The translations under genes and the position numbers were made by a program. Under the pieces are notes generated by a model. It did not search any database. It was given only the letters and a program-made list of their open reading frames with translations, and was not told the DNA's origin. From NCBI GenBank assembly GCA_036927565.1, contig JAYESD010000002.1, forward strand, positions 78,615,735 through 78,679,734: DNA of 64,000 nt, in the 5' to 3' direction. Shown in pieces: positions 46,043 through 55,625 of this stretch. This stretch comes from Tuctoria greenei. Taxonomy: Eukaryota; Streptophyta; Magnoliopsida; Poales; Poaceae. Numbering within the stretch: the stretch's first letter is position 1; every line of letters starts with the position of its first letter.

Positions 46043-46678
46043 CTACTCTGCTGGCCCCGCCTCCTCTGCCCTCTCCCCCAACTTCTCAAACCACGACAAG
46101 CGGTCCTCCTCCTCGTCGTCGTCGTCATCGTCGTCGTGGTGGTGGTGGTCGCCGTCGTCGTCGCCATCGTCGTCGTCATCATCGTCGTCGTCGTCATCCT
46201 CCTCCTCCTCCTCCTCCTCCTCCTCCTCCTCCTCCTCCTCCTCCTCCTCCTCCTCCTCCTCCGGCGACAATGCAGCAGGATAGTGGGCCGGCTGCTCTGG
46301 CTGAGCCGATTGCCTCGGCTGCACCAGTGGCTCCGGCTGCACCGGCGGTGGAACCCCGCCGCGACGGAAGTTTCACTCTGTCGCCGCCACCAGGGCACTA
46401 CAGCCCTCGGCGCCGAGCTCCTGGGCCATCGCCCCGGAAAAGATGTCCACGCGATCGACCACAACCGTGAGGGTGTGGAGGTAGTGGCCGGTGGTATCCA
46501 TTCCCGGAAACTCAGGAAGGGCACCTAGACCCAAGGTGTCCAAGGCCTGAGATGTACTGTTGTACGCCTCTCGCGCCATAATGAGGCGCTGGTCGTCGTT
46601 CACCCTCTCGGGGGAGCTGCAGCATATCCGCTTGCAGGATGGCTGCCTCGGCGGGCTAGGAGTCGGAAGGTTGGCCAT
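46043..46678 (-). pseudogene. Unknown gene with acidic tail, split by TGA
   Basis: The ATG at 46676-46678 begins MANLPTPSPPRQP and runs 101 codons to TGA at 46373-46375; the same frame continues for 110 more codons to 46043. I do not recognise the family. The first part is mixed sequence with REAYNSTSQALDTLGLG and a hydrophobic VVVDRVDIF. The second has a proline/glutamine-rich linker, over 20 Glu in a row, then Asp and His runs, and ends WFEKLGERAEEAG. The TGA could lie in an intron (no clear borders seen) or mark decay. A TATA box lies about 100 bp upstream. It may be a gene carried by K, or host sequence. Confidence 0.5.
46198..46262. repeat. (CCT)n microsatellite, about 21 units
   Basis: Encodes the Glu run of the minus-strand gene. 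Next to it, 46100-46197 is a less regular GTC/ATC repeat encoding Asp and His. The region looks open in several frames for this reason. Confidence 0.95.
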
Positions 46679-46777
46679 GGCTGTGGTGGTTCGTCGGCGT
46701 CGAGCTAGGAGGTGGAACGATGGAAGAAGAAGAAAGGAGTGCGAAAGTTCTGTGCTTGTACATAACCGACGACGAGG

Positions 46778-46786
46778 CTTATATAT
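46778..46786 (-). promoter_or_regulatory. TATA box upstream of the acidic-tail gene
   Basis: TATATAAGC on the minus strand, about 100 bp before the ATG. LTR H begins 71 bp further upstream and has cut off anything beyond. Confidence 0.5.
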
Positions 46787-48907
46787 GGTCTGTGCGGAGT
46801 AAACGAGGGAGCGGTTCGTTTCCCCCGCACTGAACTCTTTGCAGACCTCGTGCGGCTGTGACACCCGGTCCCGAATATGAACCAAGCGTAGCGCATATGT
46901 GTGCCCAGGAAGTTCATCACACATATACGGTTGCATCACAAACGATATACAAAATTTAACCACGTCTCAACTATTAAATAAGTACTTTATTACAATAATC
47001 CAATAGTTCACAAATGATAAAACTCCAAAGACTACAGCCAAAAATAAACTAAGCAGCACGACTCCATTCCACAGGCAATTGACGGCGGTACGCAACCTAG
47101 TACTCCGTGTGATCCTCAGGGTACTCCCAATTATCTCCAGTAGCTGTTGGGGGGGGGAATTGCAAGGGTGAGTACATGTCGTACTCAGCAAGTGTGGAAA
47201 TAGATGACATGTGGCTAAGCAAATGATTGGAATAAAATGGCTAATTGCAGAAAAGTATGTTTCATAAACACGTAAAAGTAGCCTATCATGTCTATGTGAA
47301 TTTATTTCCCTTCATGACCCAAGTAATTATCATACCATAAATCCAACAATTCATATTACCAACGCAATCCATTAATATCAGCCAACCATAAAATTAATAC
47401 CATATGCCAATTCCATAATCTCTCATGTACCGACAATACTCAAGTGACAACCCAAAACCATACCAACCATACCAAAATTCCAAGTCCAATTCTAATCATG
47501 TAGGTCATCCAGGTGCTCTTAACCGGGAGCACGGCTATCATGATAGTTTTTAACACTCTGCAGAGGTTGTACCACTTTACCCACATGTTTGTGATTTCAT
47601 CACCTTTCGGTGACTAAGAACCTCTATGTTGCCCTGTCACACTTCCGTGGTGTGCGGCCAAGAGATCACAAAATAGACTTTCAAAAGAGACTATTAGTAT
47701 GTACGGGCCCATTAAGGTTTCACAGGCAGGCTTGAATCTCCATTCTCCCACCCGCGGTCCCCCTCGTGTGACATGCGGATCCCAGGGCAGTCCTCCTCGA
47801 CCCCCATTCCCCGCGCCATCCAAATGCCCATACAATACTAGCAGCGCTCCTAATTATTCAGCTACGCCGCACCCATACTTGGCCTTGTGTTGGCACTATT
47901 GACCTGTCATATTCTCGCATGAACCGGTCCTTAGACCTAAGGCAAGCAAACCACCATATCATCCAACCCATCCTCAAAACCATGCTTGCTTAGATCTCCT
48001 AAATTCCAGGTTGCTAAATTAACCATCATCTTATTACCATCCCAAGTGGTCGTAATTTAAGTTGTCAACCACATTATTTAAGTTACCCATAACCCATGTA
48101 GCGATGCGGTGCAAAAATAAAAACACCCATACCCGACTCATCGTGTATATCCCGGCGACAAGGGGTGGCAAACAACGCTAGTAAACTCCTACGTATGGGT
48201 TTCCCATCATATTGACACAAGCATGCAAGTTCGCAAACAAAACATTTAATAAAACGAGATCAATATGATCAAGGACACTTGCCTTGCTCCGACGGATGGG
48301 GTTGCTCAAGCACTTCAAAGTCTTGATTTTGGAAATCCTCGTATGCTGCCTCTTGAGCACGTTCCTCTACGAGTGATCATACATACAAGAAAATACATAC
48401 AATTCAATATGATGCACACAAAATAATCAACATGCAATGACATGCATGCATGCACAATTCAATAATTAATTAACTATGGTTGTTTATTAATTAGATGTCA
48501 GTAGTTCATACGTGTTCATATGAGCTTACGTGGGTTTTAGTGGGGATTAATGTTGCTGAAAATAAAAATATGGTGCGACTACGATCAAACTATGTCTATT
48601 AGATTCAATATGGTCGCTAAAATTCGCATCGAAAAATGTGGCCTACCGTAGATGCGATGGCTTTGAAGATCGCGGGATGGGGACGATGCATAGACGATGT
48701 AGATGCACAAGGTCCTCCGGCGGCACGACGACGGCGACGCGACGAACTCCGTCGGACGACGACACCCTCCTCTTCTCTTTTTCCCCCTTCTTCCTTGGCG
48801 GCAGAGCTTCTGGTGCCTCTCCCTTTTTTTCTCTACCGCTAGGGCTTTTTTTCTACGCCGGCGGCGCTGTTTTCCGGTGTCGGGGGAAACTACGATGACT
48901 TGCGTAC

Positions 48908-48917
48908 GTATTTATAG
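48908..48917 (-). promoter_or_regulatory. TATA box of LTR H
   Basis: CCTATAAATACG on the minus strand, with the matching box at 57653-57663 in the 5' copy. It differs from the CTATATAAAC box of the A/B/C type. Confidence 0.65.
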
Positions 48918-48944
48918 GCGGCAGGGTGCTAGGGCACGTGATCG

Positions 48945-49235
48945 ATGGTCTTCCGATCGGCCACGGAATGCACGGCCGACTCGTCCCACGGGAGACGCGA
49001 CGTGGGGTGCGTCCGACCCGACTACGGAGGCCAGGCGCGCGGGACGCGCGGCTCGAGCGGTCAGGGGCGCGTGGTGCGGGTGGGGTCGGGCTGCGGGGGC
49101 GCGCGCGGTCGAGGCGGCGGGGGCGCGCTGGTGCGTGGGCCCCGGCGGGGTCGCGCGCGGTCGAGGCAGCGCGGGAGCGGGTGCTCGGCGGCCAGTGCTG
49201 GCTGGGCCGGTTCGGCCTGGCCAGCGGCGGGTGTT
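48945..49235. other. GC-rich U3 block of LTR H
   Basis: Very CpG-rich stretch just upstream of the TATA box (minus sense). It appears open in several frames on the plus strand only because stop codons are AT-rich; no product is likely. The copy in the 5' LTR is at 57690-58015 and differs by several small insertions. Confidence 0.8.
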
Positions 49236-49492
49236 TTTCCTTGTTTTTCTTTTTTTTCTTTTTTTATAGAAATATTAATATATATTATTATTATATTTAT
49301 ATATATTACATATATTACTTATTTATATTTATTCCCTAATACATGTTTTATATTTTTATTTTCTTTTTCTTCTTTTGCTACACATATTGTATATGTATGT
49401 TTTATCTTTTATTATCTTTCCTTTATTCCACTAATGTGTAATGCATGAACATGTATGCAATGCATGATGCAAAGATTTAGGGTGTTACAAAC

Positions 49493-49750
49493 CTACCCCC
49501 CCTTAAAGTGAATCTCGCCCTCGAGATTCGGTAGCGTAGAGAAAAGATGAGGGAATTCTGTCTTCAGGTCTTCCTCACGTTCCCACGTAGCTTCGACTTC
49601 CGTATGGTTTTTCCATTGCACTTCGCACCAACGGATCCTCTTATTTCTGGTGACCCTTTCCTTTACGTCCAAGATCTTGATAGGTTGCTCGGCATAGGAC
49701 AAATCCTCTTGAAGTTCTAACTCGTCCATCAGCACTTGTTCTTCCGACAC
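49493..49750 (-). pseudogene. pol: Element H pol: chromodomain end
   Basis: Chromodomain with RIRWCEVQWKNHTE and TWERE, ending in KGG and a stop made by the polypurine tract: an additional G (seven instead of six) puts TAG in frame at 49493-49495. In B and C the frame runs on into the LTR. Upstream, TAA at 49769-49771 replaces a Gln codon and cuts it from the integrase. Confidence 0.87.
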
Positions 49751-49840
49751 CCTGAGACACTTATTGAGTTAAGAGACGTGAAACACGTCGTGTACATCGG
49801 AGATATACGCCGGCATCTCAAGTCGATATGCCTCTTCTCC

Positions 49841-51322
49841 TCACTTGTCCAAAATCTTGAATGGTCCGATGTAACGTGGTGCCAGTTTTCCTTTGACATT
49901 AAACCGTCGCTGACCTCGGATAGGTGACACTTTGAGGTATACAAAATCTCCAACTTCGAAAGTCAGACTCCTTCGCCTATTATCCGCATAACCTTTCTGT
50001 CGAGACTGGGCAGCCTTTAGGTTGTCACGTATTATTTGAACTTGTCTTTCAGCATCCTGTAACACATCTGGACCAAATACTTGATTCACTCTAGTTTCAT
50101 TCCAAAACAAGGGTGTCCTACACTTCCTTCCGTACAACGCTTCGTAGGGTGACATTATCAAACTTGCTTGATAGCTATTGTTGTACGAGAATTTAGGGTA
50201 CGACAAACTTTTATCCCAGCTTTTCCCATGCTTTAAAGCACAAGCTCTTAACATGTCTTCCAATATTTGGTTGGTCCTCTCGGTTTGTCCATCTGTTTGA
50301 GGGTGATATGCCAAACTGAAGTTCAACCATGTTCCCATTGCTTCATGCAATTTCTGCCAAAATCTTGAGGTAAATTGAGAACCTCTATCTGAGACTATCT
50401 TCTTCGGTACTCCATGTCGACACACAATATGCTCCATATACAATTCTGCTAGCTTCGCGGTGGTATATGTGGTCTTGACAGGGATGAAGTGAGCTGATTT
50501 TGTCAACCGATCCACAATAACCCATATTGAATCATAGCGAGACTGAGTTCGCGGTAATCCAACTATAAAGTCCATACCAATCTCTTCCCACTTCCACTCC
50601 GGGATCTTCAATGGTTGTAAAATTCCGGCTGGCCTTTGATGTTCAGCATTAAATCGTCGGAACACATCACAAAATGCAACATATTCGGCTATGTCCTTTT
50701 TCATGCTGGCCCACCAATAGCATGTCTTTAAGTCCTTGTACATTTTCGTACAACCGGGATGAATTGAGTAAGGTGGGTCATGTGCCTCCTTCAATATTAT
50801 TTCCCGAGTATTCCTAACATTTGGTACCACAATCCTCTTTCCAAGCCATAGGGTACCCTGTTCGTCCTCATCAAATCTGAATTCTCTTCCTTCTTGGATC
50901 TTTTCCTTGCTTTCCTGTATTTCCTTGTCCTTTGTCTGTCCTTCCCGTATTTCCTGCTCTAATGTTGGGTTGACTTCCATCGTTCCCATCTCATTTATGA
51001 ATCCAAGGTTCAATCGTTCAAACTCCTTGCATAACTCGGATGGCAGCTCCCGGACTGTGAGTTGGTGGCTTACTCCTTTTCGGCTCAAAGCATCGGTCAC
51101 TACATTAGCCTTCCCTGGGTGATAGTTGATCCCCACGTCATAATCCTTGATGAGCTCCAACCATCGGCGTTGCCTCAGATTCAGATCCGTTTGCGTAAAT
51201 ATGTATTTGAGACTCTTGTGATCCGTATAAATCTCACATCGGTGACCAAAAACATAGTGTCTCCATATCTTCAAGGCGTGTACCACGGGTGCGAGTTCAA
51301 GGTCATGTGTAGGATAATTCAA
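49841..51322 (-). pseudogene. pol: Element H pol: RNase H end and integrase
   Basis: 493 codons. They hold the RNase H end with LELAPVV (Glu), YTDHKSL and VTDALS (Asp), then the integrase zinc domain (SIHPGCTKMYK), MDFIVGLPRT with the first Asp, SDRGSQFTS with the second, and TDGQTERTNQ with the Glu. The end is GPFKILDK followed by TGA (49841-49843), an Arg CGA codon in C. One zinc ligand is lost (FCDVFR for LCDVCQ). Confidence 0.9.
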
Positions 51323-51323
51323 C

Positions 51324-52604
51324 TCATGTTTTTAGTTGCCTCGATGCATAAGCTAGCAATTGGCCTTCTTGCATGAGCACACATCCTAATCCTTGTCTTG
51401 ATGCATCACAATATATATCAAAACTCTTGCTCACGTCCGGTAATACTAACACCAGCGCGGTTGCCAACCTTTTCTTTAACTCCTCAAAGCTATCCTGACA
51501 AGCTTGAGTCCATCGGAATGCCTTCCCTTTCATGAGTAATTCGGTCATAGGCTTGGCTATTTTGGAGAAATCCTTGATGAATCTGCGGTAATATCCAGCC
51601 ATTCCAAAGAAACTCCGAATTTCCTTAACATTCTGTGGCGGTTCCCACTTAAGCACATCTCTCACCTGCCCTGGGTCAACTGATACTCCTCCCCCGGAAA
51701 TAATATGGCCTATGAAAGAAACTTCACGTAACCAGAATTGACATTTACTGAACTTGGCATACAATTGGTGTTCCCGTAGCTTCTGGAATGTAAGCTTCAA
51801 GTGTTCTTCATGTTCTTCCTCGCTTCTCGAGTATATCATAATGTCATCGATGAACACTACGACGAACTTATCCAGATATTCCATGAAGACCTTAGTCATG
51901 AGATACATAAAGTATGCAGACGCGTTCGTCAATCCAAACGACATGACAGTGTACTCATAAGACCCATATCGTGTTCGAAATGCTGTCTTGGGTATATCTG
52001 ATGGTCTAATCTTCATTTGGAAGTATCCTGATCGCAAGTCGATCTTGGAGAAAATAAAAGCACCCTTCATTTGGTCGAACAAATCCTCTATACGGGGCAG
52101 TGAGTACTTGTTCTTAATTGTCACTTCGTTGAGAGACCTATAGTCCACACACATCCTCTGGATTCCATCCTTCTTATCTGCGAAGAGCACTGGTGCTCCC
52201 CACGGGGATGAGCTTGGGCGTAAAAAACCATTCTCTAGCTGCTCTTGATTTTGCTTCTTGAGCTCTGATAATTCCTTAGGAGGCATCCTATACGGCCTCT
52301 TAGCTATAGGTGCAGTTCCGGGTATCAACTCAATGGCGAATTCTATGTCACGATCAGGTGGCATACCTGGCAACTCATCTGGAAACACATCCGGGTACTC
52401 GCGAACGATCGGAATGCTTTCCAATGTCACACCTTCCACTTTATTGAGCATTGCCTTCTCTCTTGTACGTTGGGCTGCCTCAACTTCGATGCATGTACCA
52501 TGTTCACTTGTCAACTGCACAATCCTCTCTGCACATTGAATGACTCCATTATACTTGCTCAACCAGTCCATTCCAAGTATTATGTCTATTCCTTGGGAGT
52601 CCAA
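51324..52604 (-). pseudogene. pol: Element H pol: protease end, reverse transcriptase and RNase H start
   Basis: 426 codons. First the protease end (GIDIILGMDWL), the linker with FPDELPGMPPDRDIEF, fingers KKDGIQRMCVDYRSLN, palm VVFIDDIMIYS and thumb FFGMAGYYRRFI, then YCDASRQGLG of RNase H. A small deletion after ASRQLK shifts the frame at 51322-51324. Confidence 0.92.
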
Positions 52605-52850
52605 GACTATGAGGTTTGCAAGAAAGTCTACCCCCCCTTATTTTAATGCTTACTTTCGGACATACTATATTTATCCTCATCTCTCCGCCAGGAGAACTTA
52701 CTAGCATAGTTGCTTCATATGAGACATAGGCAAATTGTACTTGGCAACATACTTTGACGAGATGAATGAATGAGATGCTCCCGAATCAAATAAAACAGTC
52801 GCGGGGTTGGAGTTGGCGAGGAACATACCAATCATGACGTCATCAGCTTG
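52605..52850 (-). pseudogene. pol: Element H protease active-site segment
   Basis: FDSGAS at about 52783 is intact. Frameshifts (a run of seven C at 52631-52637 among them) separate it from the next segment. The TAG at 52848-52850 stands where C has a Gln codon. Confidence 0.8.
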
Positions 52851-54050
52851 CTAGGCTTCCTCAGTAGAGACATGATTCACATTGCCACGAGCAAAATTCT
52901 GCTGTCCACGGTTGCCTTGTGGTGCTCCTCCATTTGGTCGCGGATAATTTGGCCTTGGTGCATTGTTCATCGGTCCATAGTTTCTTTTGGGGCATTGACT
53001 TGCAAAGTGTCCGGGCTCTCCACACACATAGCATGTCTTACCGCCCGTAGCATTAGGGAAGTTTGGGCGCAGCTGGTTTTGAGCATTTGCCGCCATGTTA
53101 GGACGCAGCGCAGGTGGCACAGGATAGCGAGGCGCTTGCATGGCGGGGCGTTGCTGCGGTGGCTGATTTGGGCGGGGTGGATAAGCAGCATGGTATGCAG
53201 GAGCAGATGGGTTGTAGTATGGTGCAGTTGGTGGTGCATAGCAGGGACGAACATTGCTTCCTTGCTGCGGTCCATGATGTGGCATCTTCCTCTTGTTGTC
53301 CTGCTCCATCTCATGAATCTTGTTCTCAACCACAATAGCCTTGTCAACAAGCTTTTGGAAGTTTGGATAATCAGTATTGAGCAACTGGACTTCAATTTCA
53401 TTGTTGAGATCCCTCATAAACAGATACTGCTTCCTACTATCTGTGTTGATGTCTTCTGGAGCATATCTTGATAGTTGAGTGAACTTATTGAGATACTCAC
53501 TCACACTCATCCTTCCTTGCCTGAGGTTTTCAAAATTGTGTCTTCTGAGTATCATAACTCCTTCAGGTACATAGTGGGAACGGAAACTCTACTTAAACTC
53601 AGCCCAAGTGATTGCCTCCTGATTATTATGAGCGTTGCAAAGAGCTTCCCACCAGTTAGCAGCTGCTCCAACTAGTTGATGTGATGCAAAGAGAACCTTC
53701 TCCCTATCAGTGCACTGAACAATAGCAAGTTTCTTCTCAACAGACTTCAGCCAATCATCAGCTTCCATTGGGTCTGTGGCTTGTGCAAAGGTAGGCGGCC
53801 TGGTCCTCATGAACTCTCCCAAATGGTTGTGGTGTGGCTGGGGTGGTGGCGGTGGCGGTATATGAGGTTGATTGTTGTTGCCAGCTTGCAGCTGTCCCAT
53901 TGTCTGTATCATGGTCTGCATGAGCTGGTTCTACATAGCTAACAGCTGTTCAATATTGATAGCTCCATGAGCATGTTCCCGGTTGTTTTGAGGTACTTCA
54001 TTGCGCTCCTCCTCATCGTTGGCATCCCTCTGGTTACGAGTTCTCACCAT
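52851..54050 (-). pseudogene. gag: Element H gag
   Basis: ATG at 54048-54050. The proline/histidine-rich stretch, gag core (53589-53921) and carboxyl half (52851-53555) with the intact knuckle CYVCGEPGHFASQC are all visible. Breaks are TAG at 53931-53933 (Gln codon in C), TAG near 53589 (Glu codon in C) and TAG at the end. Confidence 0.9.
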
Positions 54051-54321
54051 CTGCTGGCGAAAGTAAGGTGGAGACAGAAGAATTTAGAATTCGGAAAGAA
54101 ACGTCCCAACTATATGCATCAAGGTATGTGACACTAAACAATCCTTTATTAATATAGACCTATATGAGGATGTGGACAAGTGCCGAAGCATCCCACAACT
54201 CTCTACTAAGCACACAAACACTCAAACAAGCACCAAACAAAATTTCAGCACACCACACTATTTAAAGCTAATACGATTCTAAGTGTTCTTATTACAAAAT
54301 ATTCATAGGGGACTTAATTTC

Positions 54322-55214
54322 CTAATTGTGAGGTGGTGAGGGCGTCCTTGGCTGCGCGGATGTGATGGGGTTGCGCCATGGCGATGTAGGGGACCAGATT
54401 CTCTTGTGTGACCACGACTCTCCTCTTGCTTCACATTCCTTCATCTCCAAGTTGGCTTCCAAACGAGCTAGCTCCTTGCGAAGGTAGTGTATCTCCCCTT
54501 GTGCGGTTGCATAGCAATTTCCCATGTCCAATAATGTCTTTTGAGACATATCCATTGCTGTAAGATTGTCTGAAGCTTCTTGTGGTCCAATTATCCTCCC
54601 TGTACCACTCTCCCGCTGAGGGTGCAGCTCAAACATGGTGTTCTCAAGCTCAAAGCGGCGAGTATGGCACAAACTTGTGAGTGCCGCCCATGCAACATCA
54701 TCCATAGCATCCTTCTGAGTAGACCTCCAGGTGGGAGCATAATGCCGTGAGACCACTTTGTTGAGGTAGAAGATGAGAACCTCAACATGCCATTCGTCAC
54801 GTCCGGGATGAGAGACCCTCTTCACGAAGTAGTTAGTACTCATGCAACGGGGATAAAGGAATTCCGTCAGTTCCCGTGATGCATGTCCTCCATCAGTTCC
54901 AGTAGTACAAATCTCCTCAACATGGGGAAACTGGGGGTTGTTGTGTCCATTCTCATTCGCACCGGGTTGTGATCCTCCTCCATTTTCACCTCCGTTGTCC
55001 TCCTCATCTGAAGCTGGCACGTAGTACTCCTCATTAGGATCCTCATCCATGTTCTCCTCAAATGGCTCATACTCCTCCGGACCCTCCTCCATAGTGTTCG
55101 ACTGGTTAGCTTCCTCCTCCTCTTGCTTCTGCTCGTCAGCTCAATGGGGTTAAGTTCACTTCCAAGGGGCGGCGGACAGGTGCTCTTGCGGGCTGCACTC
55201 CTAGTGATCAGCAT
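54322..55214 (-). pseudogene. Extra ORF between 5' LTR and gag of element H
   Basis: Same strand as gag, 272 bp before it. The longest open part (54322-55092) gives 256 codons with an acidic start (EEYEPFEENMDEDPNEEYY), a central domain with FLYPRCMSTNYFVKRV and VLIFYLNKVVSRHYAPTWR, and a coiled-coil-like end (HYLRKELARLEANLEMKE). A frame one base off continues upstream to an ATG at 55214 (LITRSAARKST), so the true product was probably about 295 residues with one frameshift near 55100-55150. I do not know a function. Element C, with only 250 bp before gag, has no counterpart. Confidence 0.75.
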
Positions 55215-55608
55215 CTATAGAAAATGAGAATACATTAGAGGAAAGAATAACGGAATACAAATCTGGAAATTGCAGCAGCTAAAAAAGCGGAAAAATAGCG
55301 GTGCGGCTGTCCCAAACGAATGAAAAAGAGAGGGAGAAAATGCAGCAGCCAACACAAAAATTTTACCCACACATAACAGCGGTAAAACACGCACTTTACG
55401 CGAAAGTTCAAGTGGCAAAAACAGCAGCACCAAATAGTGCTTACTGCAGAAAATTTTATCAAAAACGCGGCAACAATCGATATTTTTTTTGCAGCTGAAA
55501 ATAAAGAAAAAAACAGCAGCAAAAATTTTCGAAAATAGAAGATTATAAGAGTGTTCCTAAGTGCTCTAGAGTGTCCATTCTACCTAGGCTTGCGTTCTAC
55601 GGTCAACG

Positions 55609-55624
55609 CAGCTCTGATACCAAT
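55609..55624 (-). other. Primer binding site of element H
   Basis: Minus-strand TTGGTATCAGAGCTG, initiator-Met tRNA type, one base from the LTR end at 55626. Confidence 0.85.
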
Positions 55625-55625
55625 T

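Larger units (their letters stand above)
38946..46856 (-). mobile_element. K: CACTA-type transposon, left end and interior (right end not found)
   Basis: It begins CACTACCAGG inside LTR F; CACTA is the diagnostic terminus. GGG at 38943-38945 is the probable 3-bp target duplication. Behind it come 1.6 kb of subterminal repeats and a minus-strand TNPA-like gene, so this is the 3' end of the element. No matching end was found before element H, and H probably lies inside K. The extent to 46856 is an inference. Confidence 0.6.
46857..49489 (-). repeat. 3' LTR of element H (2633 bp)
   Basis: TGTGACACCCGG to GTGTTACA. The transcribed half matches those of A-C and F in outline: a 9-base G run at 47149-47157, and a hairpin at about 47175-47215 with weaker pairing. 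U3 is unrelated: a GC-rich block (48945-49235), then an AT-rich block, and no palindrome array. The TATA box on the minus strand is at 48908-48917. Confidence 0.9.

Noticed and set aside
46021..46528. Plus-strand frames with long runs of Pro, Arg or Val/Leu opposite the acidic-tail gene
   Set aside because: Shadow translations of the CCT/GTC microsatellite. The minus frame has an ATG, a TATA box and non-repetitive flanks.
48636..49448. Arg/Gly/Ala-rich open frames on the plus strand in LTR H (and 57382-58258 in its sister)
   Set aside because: They lie in GC-rich U3 antisense to the element, are open in three frames at once and have small insertions between the sister LTRs that shift the frame.
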